A stretch of DNA of 64,000 bases from Oryzomonas sp. (GCA_031292255.1 JARLHN010000009.1:99818-163817); one strand, 5' to 3'. Counted from the stretch's first letter, positions 27,289 to 37,258 are shown. Notes: generated from the letters alone by a model not told the origin. Translations and numbers: made by a program.

Positions 27289-27993
27289 TCACATCCCCAG
27301 AAATGCCTTTTTTACGTGCTCGCTATCGAGCAGGTCCGTTCCCCCTCCGGCCAGGACGACCCGGCCGGTCTCCAGCACATAGGCACGGTTGGCGATCTTC
27401 AGGGACTGGAATACGTTCTGCTCAACCAGCAGGATGGAGACCCCCTGCCGGTTGATCTCCTGGATGATTTCGAAGATTATCTTGACAAACAGCGGCGAAA
27501 GACCCAGCGACGGCTCATCCAGCAGCAAAAGCTTCGGATTGGCCATCAGGCCGCGTGCTATGGCCAGCATCTGTTGCTCGCCGCCCGACATGGTGCCCCC
27601 CAACTGCTTTTCCCGCTCCTTCAGGCGGGGAAACATGCCGAACACCCGCTCCACGTTCGCCTCGCGTGTTTTCCTGGCGCTCTTGATATACGATCCCATG
27701 CGCAGGTTTTCCAGGACCGTCATCTCGGGAAATATCTTCCGTCCCTCGGGGACCTGGACGATGCCGCGCTCCACCACCTGGTAGGATTCGAGCTTTTCGA
27801 TATCCTCTCCAAGGAAGGTGATGCTGCCGGAGGCCGGTTTCACCAGGCGGGAGATGTTCTTGAGGGTGGTGGATTTGCCGGCGCCGTTGGCGCCGACCAC
27901 GGTGACGATCTCTCCCTCATGGACCTCCAGGCTGATGTCCCAGAGGACCTTCAGGTCGCCGTAGCTGAAGTTGAGTTTGTCGATGGTTAACAT
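27289..27993 (-). CDS. livF: Branched-chain amino-acid ABC transporter ATP-binding protein LivF
   Basis: A 234-residue ABC ATPase with Walker A GANGAGKST, the signature MSGGEQQMLAIARGL and Walker B LLLLDEPSLGLSP. The short LivF form ends soon after the H-loop region (LLVEQN). ATG 27993 has GAGGT upstream. Last gene of the livKHMGF order. It is separated from livG by 166 bases, so it may have its own ribosome or promoter input. Confidence 0.95.
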   Translation of the reverse strand: MLTIDKLNFSYGDLKVLWDISLEVHEGEIVTVVGANGAGKSTTLKNISRLVKPASGSITFLGEDIEKLESYQVVERGIVQVPEGRKIFPEMTVLENLRMGSYIKSARKTREANVERVFGMFPRLKEREKQLGGTMSGGEQQMLAIARGLMANPKLLLLDEPSLGLSPLFVKIIFEIIQEINRQGVSILLVEQNVFQSLKIANRAYVLETGRVVLAGGGTDLLDSEHVKKAFLGM

Positions 27994-28159
27994 GAAGACC
28001 TCGATAAAACCTCTTATACATCGCACGCGGATCAAATTCGATAACTTCGGATTAAAAACAGCTCAAAGGCATTCAGGTTCAGAATCAAATTGTTATCAGA
28101 ATTCATCTGATGTTGTCCGCGTGAAGCAGATTTCGATTTTTCTTTATTTCAAGATTTTG

Positions 28160-28873
28160 TTACTCACTGCCCAGATAAGCCGCAACCACATAGGGATTGC
28201 CGACGATCTCCCGCGGCGTCCCTTCCGCCAGTTTCTCGCCCGAATTGAGCACGACGATCCGGTCGGATATGCGCATGATGGCCTTCATGTCGTGTTCGAT
28301 GACCATCTGGGTTATGCCCAGATTCTTGATTGCGAGGATCAATTGAATGAGTTCTTCGCTTTCAGCCGGATTGAGGCCGCCCATGACCTCGTCCAAAAGC
28401 AGCAATTTGGGCTGCGTTGCAAGGACTCGGGCCACTTCAAGCTTTTTGCGTTCACCGATGGGCAGGCCGCCGGCCAGGAATCCGGAGCGGTGTCCCAGGC
28501 CCACCACCATGATCTGCTCCATAGCCATGTCGCGGGCCTTTTTCAGCGAGTTTGTCCGGCAAAGCGCGCCAACCATGACATTGTCCACAACGCTCATCCC
28601 GGCCAGCGGCCGCACCTTTTGCCAGGTGCGGGCCATGCCCAGCTTGCAGACCTTGTCCGGTTGGAGGCCGTGCATGCTGCGGCCGTCAAAGACGACATCC
28701 CCCCTGGAGGGAGGATAATAGCCGGTGATGCAGTTGAACAGTGTCGTTTTCCCAGCGCCGTTGGGGCCGATCAAACCCATGATCATTCCGTGCCCTATCT
28801 CGAAGGACACGTCGGAGTTGGCCGACAGGCCGCCGAAAAACTTGCTGATATGCTTGATCTCAAGAATGGGCAT
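28160..28873 (-). CDS. livG: Branched-chain amino-acid ABC transporter ATP-binding protein LivG
   Basis: A 237-residue ATPase with Walker A GPNGAGKTT, family signature GLPIGERKKLEVARVLATQPKLLLLDE and the long LivG-type insertion after Walker A. Its ATG overlaps the livM stop (TGATG), so it is translationally coupled. Energises import through LivH/LivM. Confidence 0.95.
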   Translation of the reverse strand: MPILEIKHISKFFGGLSANSDVSFEIGHGMIMGLIGPNGAGKTTLFNCITGYYPPSRGDVVFDGRSMHGLQPDKVCKLGMARTWQKVRPLAGMSVVDNVMVGALCRTNSLKKARDMAMEQIMVVGLGHRSGFLAGGLPIGERKKLEVARVLATQPKLLLLDEVMGGLNPAESEELIQLILAIKNLGITQMVIEHDMKAIMRISDRIVVLNSGEKLAEGTPREIVGNPYVVAAYLGSE

Positions 28874-29937
28874 CAGGCCGCCTCCTTCCGTTTTCCGAAG
28901 GCCAGCTTCTTCGCGAATCCCAACACGCCGTCGGGCATGAAGAGGATTACCACCACAACCAGGACGCCGTAGATCAGGACATGGGCGTGGGACAGGTTTT
29001 CGGTCAGAAAGCCACCGAAAGCCGAATCAGCGCTGACAACGCCAGAATTTATCAGTGATTCGCCGATCACGTTGCTGCGCAGTGCCTCCGAGAGCGGCAC
29101 CAGCACCAGCGCCCCGATCACCGGCCCGAAGATGGTGCCGATACCGCCGATGATGCAGATCAGGACAATCTGCACCGACAGGTCCAGCGCCAGTACCGTG
29201 GATGGATCGATAAAGCCGACATATACGGCATAGAGGCTTCCGGCCAGCGAGGTGAGCACCGCTGATATGGAGAGGGCGACGTTTTTGTAGATGGTCAGGC
29301 TGATGCCTAGAGAATGGGCTGCGTCCTGGTCTTCGCGAATGGCCTGGAAATAATACCCCAGTTTCGAATTCTGCAAAAGCCAGGTGACCAGGATGACGAG
29401 CAGCACGAATACCAGGCCGGTATAGTAGAACGGCACCTTGGAGGAAAAGTCGGTGATGATGGTCCCGCCGATCTTCAGCGGCGGAATATCCGTGGCCAGG
29501 ATACCTTCTGCGCCGTTGGTGAGGTCCTTCAGGTTCAGGGCCGATACCCGGAAAATCTCGGCCACGGCGATGGAGGCCAGGACGAAGTACGGCCCCCGCA
29601 GGCGGAAACAGATGCTGCCGATGATCAGCGCCACCAGCAGGGCCACTGCCATGCCGACCCAAATGCCCAGCCAGGGAGGAACCTGGCGGAATTGCATAAG
29701 CATCATGGTGGTGTAGGCCCCCATGCCGAAATAGGCGCAATGACCGACCGAATACTGGCCGGTGTAGCCCCCCAGGAGGTTCCAGCTCGACCCCATGACG
29801 ATGCTGATGAATATCAGGATCATGATATGCAGGGCATAGGTGCTTTCAACAAACCGTGGCAACAGGAAGAGCAGGACGATCACAACAAGGCCCGCCATGG
29901 CCGGGAGAACGCCGATATTTTTGAAGAGTGGCTTCAT
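28873..29937 (-). CDS. livM: Branched-chain amino-acid ABC transporter permease LivM
   Basis: A 354-residue permease with about ten hydrophobic spans. LivM family segments are NLLGGYTGQYSVGHCAYFGMGAYT and GGIGTIFGPVIGALVLVPLSEALR. Lies 16 bases behind livH. Works with LivH as the transmembrane channel. Confidence 0.95.
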   Translation of the reverse strand: MKPLFKNIGVLPAMAGLVVIVLLFLLPRFVESTYALHIMILIFISIVMGSSWNLLGGYTGQYSVGHCAYFGMGAYTTMMLMQFRQVPPWLGIWVGMAVALLVALIIGSICFRLRGPYFVLASIAVAEIFRVSALNLKDLTNGAEGILATDIPPLKIGGTIITDFSSKVPFYYTGLVFVLLVILVTWLLQNSKLGYYFQAIREDQDAAHSLGISLTIYKNVALSISAVLTSLAGSLYAVYVGFIDPSTVLALDLSVQIVLICIIGGIGTIFGPVIGALVLVPLSEALRSNVIGESLINSGVVSADSAFGGFLTENLSHAHVLIYGVLVVVVILFMPDGVLGFAKKLAFGKRKEAA

Positions 29938-29953
29938 GGTCGCATCGTCCCCG

Positions 29954-30820
29954 TCACACGTTGGATTTGCCCATCAGGCCTGAAGGCTTTAACAGCAGCA
30001 CCAGCAGGAACAGCACGAACACCACCACCTCTTTCCAACCTGCGCCGAAGTAGACACCGCCGATCGACTCGGCCACGCCGATCAGGATGCCGCTCAGGGT
30101 CGCGCCGACGATGCTCCCCATCCCCCCCAGGACCGTGATGACGAAGGCCTTGAGGGTAAAGGTGCTTCCTACCTGGGGAAAGATATAGTAAGTCGGCGAG
30201 ATCAGGGCGCCTGCGGCGCCGGCCAGCGAAGCGCCGAGACCGAAGGCGATGATGGACATGCGTTTCACGTTGATCCCCATCAGCTGCGCCGCCTCGCGAT
30301 CCTGGGCCGTTGCCCGGATGGCCTGGCCGGTGTCGGTTTTCAGCAGGAACCAATACAACGCCACGGTGATAACCGCCGTTATGGCGAAGGAGATCAACAG
30401 CGGGGTAGAAATGGATATGCCCAGGATATCGAAACTGCTGGAGGAATAGGACGTGGAAAGAATCTTGTAGTCCGAGGTGAAGGCCAGCATGACGCTGTTG
30501 CTCATCACCAGCCCCAAGCCGATTGTCAACAGGATCTGGTTCTGGGGCAGGGTGCCGAGTATGCGGTTGATGAACATTTTCTGCAGAAAGCCGCCGTAGA
30601 GGAACATGAGCGGTATAATGACGACAATCGAGATGAACGGATCGATGTTGAATAGGGTGAACAGGTAGAAGGTGCCGTACATGCCGAGCATCAACAGGTC
30701 GCCGTGGGCGAAGTTGATCACCCGCATGACGCCGAAAATGATGGTCATGCCGATGCCGATCAGGGCGTAGACGCCTCCGATCAGGATGCCGCTGATCAGG
30801 GATTGCATGAAGATAGTCAT
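29954..30820 (-). CDS. livH: Branched-chain amino-acid ABC transporter permease LivH
   Basis: A 288-residue permease with the LivH pattern GGVYALIGIGMTIIFGVMRVINFAHGDLLMLG near the N-terminus and FVITVLGGMGSIVGATLSG later. ATG 30820 follows GGAG. A perfect 13-bp hairpin lies between it and livK. Confidence 0.95.
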   Translation of the reverse strand: MTIFMQSLISGILIGGVYALIGIGMTIIFGVMRVINFAHGDLLMLGMYGTFYLFTLFNIDPFISIVVIIPLMFLYGGFLQKMFINRILGTLPQNQILLTIGLGLVMSNSVMLAFTSDYKILSTSYSSSSFDILGISISTPLLISFAITAVITVALYWFLLKTDTGQAIRATAQDREAAQLMGINVKRMSIIAFGLGASLAGAAGALISPTYYIFPQVGSTFTLKAFVITVLGGMGSIVGATLSGILIGVAESIGGVYFGAGWKEVVVFVLFLLVLLLKPSGLMGKSNV

Positions 30821-30837
30821 CGAAAATTCTCCGAATA

Positions 30838-30867
30838 CTGAAGGGGCGGGAAGACCCGCCCCTTCAG
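30838..30867 (-). terminator. Intercistronic hairpin between livK and livH
   Basis: CTGAAGGGGCGGG and its exact reverse complement around a four-base loop (13-bp stem). There is no long T-run on the transcribed strand. It is better read as an attenuator or an mRNA 3'-end stabiliser that keeps the binding protein more abundant than the permeases. Confidence 0.65.
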
Positions 30868-30871
30868 TATG

Positions 30872-32029
30872 TTATTTCCAGCCGGGGAACGGATAAACCG
30901 GCTTCTTGGAAACATACTTGGGCGGATAGACCGTTTGGTGCGCGCCGTTCTGTATCTGTTCCACCAGCATCTGATGCTTGTTCTGGTTGGTGTAGCCCTC
31001 ATAGTCGGCGAATTTCACTTCGCCCATGATGCCGTTCCACGAGCCGCTCTTCAAAGCCAAGCGGAGCTTTTCCCGGTTGTCGCCGGCCTTGGCCGCGGTT
31101 TCGGCCATGATCATCATCGACTCGTAGGCGGTGGCGGCGTGATAGGTTGGTTCCTTGCCGAATTTGGCGATGTAGCGCTTGTTGAAGTCCTTGGCCCCCG
31201 GCCAGTTCACGTCGCCGGTCCACTGGGTGCTGGAAAAGACGCCGTTGGAAATGGCCCTTTCCTTGGCGAACGCCACGGTGGCGAAGCCGGCGCCCGCACC
31301 GAGGAACGCCTGGGGCGTGAGGCCGATCTCGCGGGACTGGCGCATGAGCAGGATGGCGTCAGCCACGTAGGAAACCATGAAAACCAGGTCGGGGTTCTTG
31401 GATTTGATCTTGGTCAGGGTTGAGCGGTAGTCGGGTGATCCCGGCGCATAAGCCTCTTCCGCCACGACTCTGATGCCCTTTTTGCCGGCATAATCCTTGG
31501 CGGATTTTGCGCCAGACGTCCCGAAATCAGTGTTCTCGTTGATGATGGCGATAGTCTTGGGTCTACCCAGGCTGGTCGCCATGTCGAGCAGGATGGTGGC
31601 ATAATCGTAGGTGGTGGCGCTCAAGCGGAAGGTCCACTTCAAATTTTGACGGGTAATTTCTTCTTTCGAAGCTACCGGGATAAGCAGCGGTGTCTTGTAC
31701 TTTTCGGCCAGCTTGGCTATGGCGTTGGCGCACTTGGAACTGTAGGGGCCCACAATGCCGGCCACCTTGTCGCGGGTGGCCATTTTTTCAAAGGCTGCCA
31801 TGGACTTCTCCGGTTTCCCGGTGTCATCCTCCCTGACCAGTTCCACGTCGATGCCTTTTTTCTTCAGGTCCTCCAGGGCCAATGTAACGCCGTTTGTCAA
31901 GTTCTCTCCAATGGGGGCTTCTGGGCCGGTAATCGAGTTGACAAATCCGATTTTTACCTTGGCGGCATGGGCTGCCACCGGCAATGCCAATATCAGAGCC
32001 AACGCCGTTGCCTGAATCTTTCCGAACAT
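30872..32029 (-). CDS. livK: Branched-chain amino-acid ABC transporter substrate-binding protein LivK-like
   Basis: A 385-residue periplasmic binding protein. The signal peptide ends near AHA-AKVKIGFVNSITGPEAPIGENLTNGV, followed by the type I fold seen in LivJ/LivK (VAGIVGPYSSKCANAIAKLAEKYKTPLL). GAGGAGG precedes ATG 32029. First gene of the liv operon. The true ligand may be an amino acid or a small aromatic acid; the family alone cannot decide. Confidence 0.93.
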   Translation of the reverse strand: MFGKIQATALALILALPVAAHAAKVKIGFVNSITGPEAPIGENLTNGVTLALEDLKKKGIDVELVREDDTGKPEKSMAAFEKMATRDKVAGIVGPYSSKCANAIAKLAEKYKTPLLIPVASKEEITRQNLKWTFRLSATTYDYATILLDMATSLGRPKTIAIINENTDFGTSGAKSAKDYAGKKGIRVVAEEAYAPGSPDYRSTLTKIKSKNPDLVFMVSYVADAILLMRQSREIGLTPQAFLGAGAGFATVAFAKERAISNGVFSSTQWTGDVNWPGAKDFNKRYIAKFGKEPTYHAATAYESMMIMAETAAKAGDNREKLRLALKSGSWNGIMGEVKFADYEGYTNQNKHQMLVEQIQNGAHQTVYPPKYVSKKPVYPFPGWK

Positions 32030-32480
32030 ACTGACCTCCTCGGGTTCATGATTGACGAATAAGGTTCACAACCAATCGACCATTATCAAAATGATGTTTT
32101 ATTTTATCGCATAATAGCGGTTTAAGCAAGACTCCAGAACAAACGGGATGTAAAATCAGCCATGTGCCGGCAGCAACGTGACGACAAGGTCTTTTTTGAA
32201 GAAGATTATGGGCGGCATGCCGGCTTTCGTGCCAAGTCCCTCAGGGGCCTAAAGGGGTTAGGGGTGGGTGAAGCTGCAACATGCTCATTCCATGGCAGTC
32301 TTCCCCCCTCCCTGACTCTCCCCCGCAAGGGCGAAAGGATTTTATTCATAGCTTACGTGATACAAGGTACTAACCGCACGGAACACTAACCGCAGCAATC
32401 CTGATTGTATTTGTCTTATTACAATGATACTTTAAAACGACAAAGTGTCCATTGATAACGAAGAAAGAGGTGCAGGGATT
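32030..32480. other. Divergent intergenic region, no gene seen
   Basis: About 450 bases between livK and the divergent TPR gene. AT-rich near livK, as expected for a promoter region, but no promoter or operator can be named with confidence. A C-rich stretch near 32305-32330 resembles the dispersed C/G repeats. Confidence 0.5.
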
Positions 32481-33713
32481 ATGATATTTGCCGGTATCCG
32501 GGTTATGTCACTTATGCTCCCACTGTTGGCCGCGGCACCGGCCTTGGCGGGAATACAGCTTTACCGTGGGGAAATGGAGGCCATAACTACGCCCAGCACG
32601 ACCTGTGAAGGTTTTTTGGGAAAACGCCCCACGACCCTGGTCATAATCGAGGATAGCGCCCAACCGGGCTTGAACGGCTATCTTGAAAACGACGTGCTTG
32701 CCATAGGCAAGCTTGCCGGTTCGGATTCGGCCTATCTGAGGGTCAGCTATCCGGGGCAGGGCGGCAGCGGAAATACCATATCCCTGTCCCGCTCCGGCGC
32801 AACGAAGCTAACGGGAAAACTGAGCGGCACCGTTAACGTCAATCTCTGCACCTTTACGATTGGCCATCTGACACTTGACCTCGTAGATGACAAAAAAACC
32901 GCTGCCGCCACTCTCCAGCGGCTGGCTACCGAGTTTGAAGCCCAAGACACGCTTTACCGAGCCTTTTCTCTCAATAAGAACGGCAATTACGAGGAGGCGA
33001 TGCCGCTCTTCGAAAAATCCCTCGGTCTGGCCGATGCGGTTTTCGGTCATGGTTCTTTGCAACTTAATCATTATATCATGGGGTTGGCGAACTGCTATGC
33101 AAAGCTCGGCCGTGACAAGGAGTTCAATGCCCTCTTTGACCAACGGATCAGCACCTCCGACGAGACCCTCAAAAGGGTGCTTACCAGGATTCGCGTGAAC
33201 GCCCTTGCCCAAGAGGGGCGCATGCTGTTTGCCAAGACCGAGTATGAAGCGGCGCTGAAGATCCTGATGCAGGCCTACCAGCTCAACCCCAAGAACATGG
33301 ACAGCATCCATACCGTCATGGCCGTATATATCCACAGCGGCCGTTACAGCGAGGCGGTAGCTTTTCTCGAACAGGCGGGCGCCAAACTTGAACAGGCGGG
33401 CGACCGCAAAGAGATCAACGATATTATTGCCCTGGTATATTTCAGAAAGGGGCTGAAGGATGCCAAAGATGACAAAGATGCAGAGACCTCGCTGCGCAAG
33501 GCGGTAGCCTTGGACCCGCAAAACGCCCAGTACCTTGAGGCGCTGGCGCGGATGCGCCACAAGGCAGGCCACTTCGACGAAGCAGAGCAACTGCTCAACC
33601 AGGGGTTGGAGCAGATCACGGATGAGTCGTCACGCCGTGAGATCATGGCGGTACGGGAAAAGCTGCGCCAGACCGAAATGATTATCAAAAAGCTTCAGTC
33701 GGCGGGTAGCTGA
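32481..33713 (+). CDS. Secreted TPR-repeat protein
   Basis: About 410 residues. Signal peptide MIFAGIRVMSLMLPLLAAAPALA, then a small beta-rich N-terminal part (GIQLYRGEMEAITTPSTTCEGF), then several TPR-like helical repeats. A GTG at 32445 is in frame, but ATG 32481 has AGAGG upstream and starts the signal peptide. Its stop overlaps the start of the UbiD gene (TGATG). Function unknown. Confidence 0.75.
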   Translation: MIFAGIRVMSLMLPLLAAAPALAGIQLYRGEMEAITTPSTTCEGFLGKRPTTLVIIEDSAQPGLNGYLENDVLAIGKLAGSDSAYLRVSYPGQGGSGNTISLSRSGATKLTGKLSGTVNVNLCTFTIGHLTLDLVDDKKTAAATLQRLATEFEAQDTLYRAFSLNKNGNYEEAMPLFEKSLGLADAVFGHGSLQLNHYIMGLANCYAKLGRDKEFNALFDQRISTSDETLKRVLTRIRVNALAQEGRMLFAKTEYEAALKILMQAYQLNPKNMDSIHTVMAVYIHSGRYSEAVAFLEQAGAKLEQAGDRKEINDIIALVYFRKGLKDAKDDKDAETSLRKAVALDPQNAQYLEALARMRHKAGHFDEAEQLLNQGLEQITDESSRREIMAVREKLRQTEMIIKKLQSAGS

Positions 33714-35554
33714 TGGGATACCGTAATCTGCAGGAATGTGTCGGCGACCTGGAGCGCCGCGGCATGCTGCTGCGAATCGGTACGCCGCTCGATCCGCGTC
33801 TCGAAATCGGGGCTGTCCAACGGCGCGTCTACCGGGCCGGCGGGCCGGCGCTGCTCTTCACCAACCCGGTCAATTGCAGCTTTCCCCTGTTGGGCAACCT
33901 GTTCGGCACCCTTGAGCGAACCCGCTACATCTTCCGTGACAGCCTGGCCGACATCCGTTGCCTGGTTGATGCCAAGATCAACCCGTTATCCCTGGTCAAA
34001 CACCCGATGGACGCCCTGAAGGCTCCCTTTGCCGCTTGCCGTCTCCTGCCCAAAACCGTCTCCCATGCACCGGTGCTGGAATGCCGCACAACCTTGCCCC
34101 GCCTGCCCCAGGTCGTATCATGGCCAAACGATGGCGGGGCCTTCATCACCCTGCCGCAGGTCTACACCGAAAGTCCGGTCAAACCCGGTTTCGGCGCGTC
34201 CAATCTGGGGATGTACCGGGTGCAGATCTCCGGCAACAACTATGTTCCCGACAAGCAGGCCGGCCTGCACTACCAGATCCAGCGCGGTATCGGGGTACAC
34301 CATGCCGAGGCCATTGAACGGGGCGACCTGTTGCGGGTGAACGTCTTTGTGGGCGGCGCCCCCTCCATGACCGTGGCAGCGGTCATGCCGCTGCCGGAAG
34401 GGATGCCGGAGATCTCCTTTGCCGGGCTTCTTGGCGGCCACCGCATACCCATGGCGCCCTTGGCGGGGCACCTGCCGGTCTCGGCAGAAGCCGATTTCTG
34501 CATCTGTGGTGTGGTCGATCCCGGAAAAACCTTGCCGGAAGGCCCTTTCGGCGACCATCTCGGCTACTACAGCCTGACCCACGATTTTCCCTTCATCCAG
34601 GTGGAAGCGGTTTACCACCGCCGTGACGCCATCTGGCCCTTTACCACCGTCGGGCGCCCCCCCCAGGAGGACACCAGCTTCGGCGCCTTTATCCATGAAT
34701 TGACCGGCCCCCTGATCCCGACCGTGGTCACCGGCGTCAGGGAGGTTCATGCCGTGGACGCCGCGGGCGTGCATCCGCTGCTGTTGGCCGTGGCCAGCGA
34801 GCGGTATGTCCCCTATGCGTCGGAGCGCCGGCCCCAGGAACTTCTGACCATTGCCAACGCCATCCTTGGCCAAGGCCAGCTCTCCCTGGCAAAGTACCTG
34901 ATCATCGCTGCCCATGAAGACGCACCCGGCCTGCATACCCACGACATTGCCGCCTTTTTCCGCCACATGCTGGAACGGGTGGACTGGCGCGCTGACCTGC
35001 ACTTCCAGACCGCCACCACCATCGACACCCTGGACTACAGCGGCACCGGGCTCAATGAGGGGTCCAAGGTGGTCATCGCAGCCGCCGGGCCGCCAAGGCG
35101 CATCCTGGCAACCGAGGTGCCGGCAGGACTGGAACTGCCGCCCGGTTTCGGTCCGGCCCGGGTCTGCCTGCCCGGCATCCTGTCGATCCAAGGGCCACGG
35201 TCAAGACAGGGGAGGGGTGAGAGCGACCCGGCCATCGAAGAGTTCTGCCGTTTTTATGGTGAGAGGTCCGGTTTCGATGGCTTTCCCTTGATCATCATCT
35301 GCGATGACGCCCCCTTCACTGCGGCAACCCTCAATAATTTCCTCTGGGTGGCCTTCACCCGCTCAAACCCGGCCACGGACATCTACGGTATCGGTGCTTC
35401 ACAGTACGCAAAGCACTGGGGTTGCAGCGGGCCGTTGGTGATCGACGCCCGGCTGAAACCGTTCCATGCCCCGGTGTTGGAGGATGACCCGGAAGTTGAA
35501 CGAAAGGTTGAATCATTGGGTGCTAAGGGCGGTCCGTTGGAAGGTTTTATTTGA
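33713..35554 (+). CDS. UbiD-family decarboxylase
   Basis: A 613-residue member of the prenylated-FMN decarboxylases. Family segments are MYRVQISGNNYVPDKQAGLH (cofactor-binding Asn/Arg region), GGAPSMTVAAVMPLPEGM and the catalytic EGPFGDHLGYYS with its conserved Glu and Asp. It may act in quinone synthesis (UbiD/MqnL) or on an aromatic acid; length and sequence do not settle this. No ubiX prenyltransferase is in the window. Coupled to the TPR gene before and the ABC gene after, an unusual setting. Confidence 0.88.
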   Translation: MGYRNLQECVGDLERRGMLLRIGTPLDPRLEIGAVQRRVYRAGGPALLFTNPVNCSFPLLGNLFGTLERTRYIFRDSLADIRCLVDAKINPLSLVKHPMDALKAPFAACRLLPKTVSHAPVLECRTTLPRLPQVVSWPNDGGAFITLPQVYTESPVKPGFGASNLGMYRVQISGNNYVPDKQAGLHYQIQRGIGVHHAEAIERGDLLRVNVFVGGAPSMTVAAVMPLPEGMPEISFAGLLGGHRIPMAPLAGHLPVSAEADFCICGVVDPGKTLPEGPFGDHLGYYSLTHDFPFIQVEAVYHRRDAIWPFTTVGRPPQEDTSFGAFIHELTGPLIPTVVTGVREVHAVDAAGVHPLLLAVASERYVPYASERRPQELLTIANAILGQGQLSLAKYLIIAAHEDAPGLHTHDIAAFFRHMLERVDWRADLHFQTATTIDTLDYSGTGLNEGSKVVIAAAGPPRRILATEVPAGLELPPGFGPARVCLPGILSIQGPRSRQGRGESDPAIEEFCRFYGERSGFDGFPLIIICDDAPFTAATLNNFLWVAFTRSNPATDIYGIGASQYAKHWGCSGPLVIDARLKPFHAPVLEDDPEVERKVESLGAKGGPLEGFI

Positions 35555-36483
35555 ATATGTCCGCAGCCATAACTACCCACAGCCTTACCAAACGTTACGG
35601 CGGCCTGACTGCCCTGGACAACTTTGACCTGGAAGTGGCCCAGGGATCGATCTTCGGCCTGCTGGGGCCGAACGGCGCCGGCAAGACCACCCTGATCCGC
35701 GTCCTGACCACGTTGATGCGCCAGACCTCGGGAGAGGCCTTTATCGAGGGGCTGGATACCCGAAGCCTTGGGCGTGAGATCCGTCGACTGATCGGGGTGG
35801 TGCCCCAGGAAAACAGCCTGGACCGTTACCTGACCGCGCGGGAAAACCTGGAGCTGCACGCCCGGCTGCACGGCATGGAGCCCCGGCACTACCGGAAGCG
35901 GATCGACGATTTGTTGGAACTGATGGGGTTGGTGGCCCGGCAGAAGGATTTTCCCGATACCTATTCGGGCGGCATGCAGCGCAGGCTGGTGGTTACCCGG
36001 GCGCTGCTGCATGAGCCGCGGGTGCTGTTCCTGGACGAGCCGACGACCGGGCTCGATCCCCAGTCGCGGCGGGCGGTGTGGGACTATATCAAATCCATTG
36101 CCGGCAGCATGACCATCTTTTTGACCACGCACTACCTGGAAGAGGCCGAACAGCTCTGTGACCGGATCGCCATCATGGATCACGGCAAGCTGATTGCCCT
36201 GGGCAGTACCCAAGAGCTGAAGGACCACTTGGCCGGGGGGACGTTCTACCTGATAGAATTTGGGGAAGACGCCGAGCGGTATGGGGCTGTTCTCAGGAAT
36301 ATGGCCTGTGTGCGGGAGGTCGAGGTGAACGGAAACTCGGTCTGCGTGGGGCTCGAAAGCTGGGAATGCCTCTCCGAGGTGATTACCGCCTTGAACGGTG
36401 CCCCGGTGCGGCGCATCGCCCTGCGGGAACAGACGCTGGAAGACGTGTTTCTCAGCCTGACCGGCGAGAAGGTGAGGGAGTAG
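35551..36483 (+). CDS. ABC-2 exporter ATP-binding protein (DrrA-like)
   Basis: A 310-residue ATPase with Walker A GPNGAGKTT, signature YSGGMQRRLVVTRAL and Walker B VLFLDEPTTGLDP, then a C-terminal domain typical of DrrA/CcmA-type exporters ending LEDVFLSLTGEKVRE. TTG 35551 has GGAAGG six bases upstream and overlaps the UbiD stop. ATG 35557 is the alternative. It partners the permease that follows. Confidence 0.93.
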   Translation: MNMSAAITTHSLTKRYGGLTALDNFDLEVAQGSIFGLLGPNGAGKTTLIRVLTTLMRQTSGEAFIEGLDTRSLGREIRRLIGVVPQENSLDRYLTARENLELHARLHGMEPRHYRKRIDDLLELMGLVARQKDFPDTYSGGMQRRLVVTRALLHEPRVLFLDEPTTGLDPQSRRAVWDYIKSIAGSMTIFLTTHYLEEAEQLCDRIAIMDHGKLIALGSTQELKDHLAGGTFYLIEFGEDAERYGAVLRNMACVREVEVNGNSVCVGLESWECLSEVITALNGAPVRRIALREQTLEDVFLSLTGEKVRE

Positions 36484-37238
36484 TGTTCAAAGGGGCCTTT
36501 GCCATCTGGCGTCGCGACATGCTGGTCCTGCGCCGCAGCATACTTTCCGAGATGACGGCGGTGGTGGCCTATCCGCTGACCATCTACCTGGCGTTCGGCA
36601 TCGGCATGAAAGGGTACATCGGCTTGGTGGACGGCGTGCCCTACAGCCTGTTCATCGCACCGGGGCTGATCACCATGACCGCGGTCAACGCGGCCTACAG
36701 CGAAAGCACCTGGAGCCTCTGGTTCCACCGGAAGGTGCAGTTTACCATCGAATCCTATCGGGTTACCCCCATTTCGGTATCGGAGATCGTGATCGCCAAG
36801 ATACTGTCCGGCTTGTCCCACGGGCTGATCAAGGGGCTGGCCGTGGGGCTGGTGATCTTCGTCATCACCCCGTTCCGCTTCTCACCGGCGCATTTACTGG
36901 CGTACCTGGCCTTCCTGATACCCGGTTCGGCCTTGTTCTCCTGCGCCGGCGTAATCTGCGGCACGGTCATGGACAAGCCCGAGACCATCGGCAGGGTCGA
37001 AGCCATCTTCATCATGCCGCTGATCTTCATGTCCGGACTGTTCTTTCCGCTCTCCTCCTACCCGGCCAACGTCGCCCCCTGGATCAGGGTGCTGCCCACC
37101 ACTGCCCTGTTCGAGGGGGCCCGTCACGCCCTGGTCAGCGGCGTCTTTCCCGTGAATTCCGCCCTCCATGTAGCGTTCACGGCCGTGCTGACCTTTGTGG
37201 CGGCGGTGTGGATATTCCGGCTGAAAATGTCGGAGTGA
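36483..37238 (+). CDS. ABC-2 type exporter permease
   Basis: A 251-residue membrane protein with six hydrophobic spans, of the DrrB/NodJ type (KGYIGLVDGVPYSLFIAPGLITMTAVNAAYSESTW and MPLIFMSGLFFPLSSYP). The GTG start at 36483 shares a base with the ATPase stop; the open frame upstream is only read-through of the ATPase gene. Substrate unknown. NodJ-like exporters move small polyketide or glycolipid molecules. Confidence 0.92.
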   Translation: MFKGAFAIWRRDMLVLRRSILSEMTAVVAYPLTIYLAFGIGMKGYIGLVDGVPYSLFIAPGLITMTAVNAAYSESTWSLWFHRKVQFTIESYRVTPISVSEIVIAKILSGLSHGLIKGLAVGLVIFVITPFRFSPAHLLAYLAFLIPGSALFSCAGVICGTVMDKPETIGRVEAIFIMPLIFMSGLFFPLSSYPANVAPWIRVLPTTALFEGARHALVSGVFPVNSALHVAFTAVLTFVAAVWIFRLKMSE

Positions 37239-37258
37239 GGCAGTTAATCAAAGCACAA

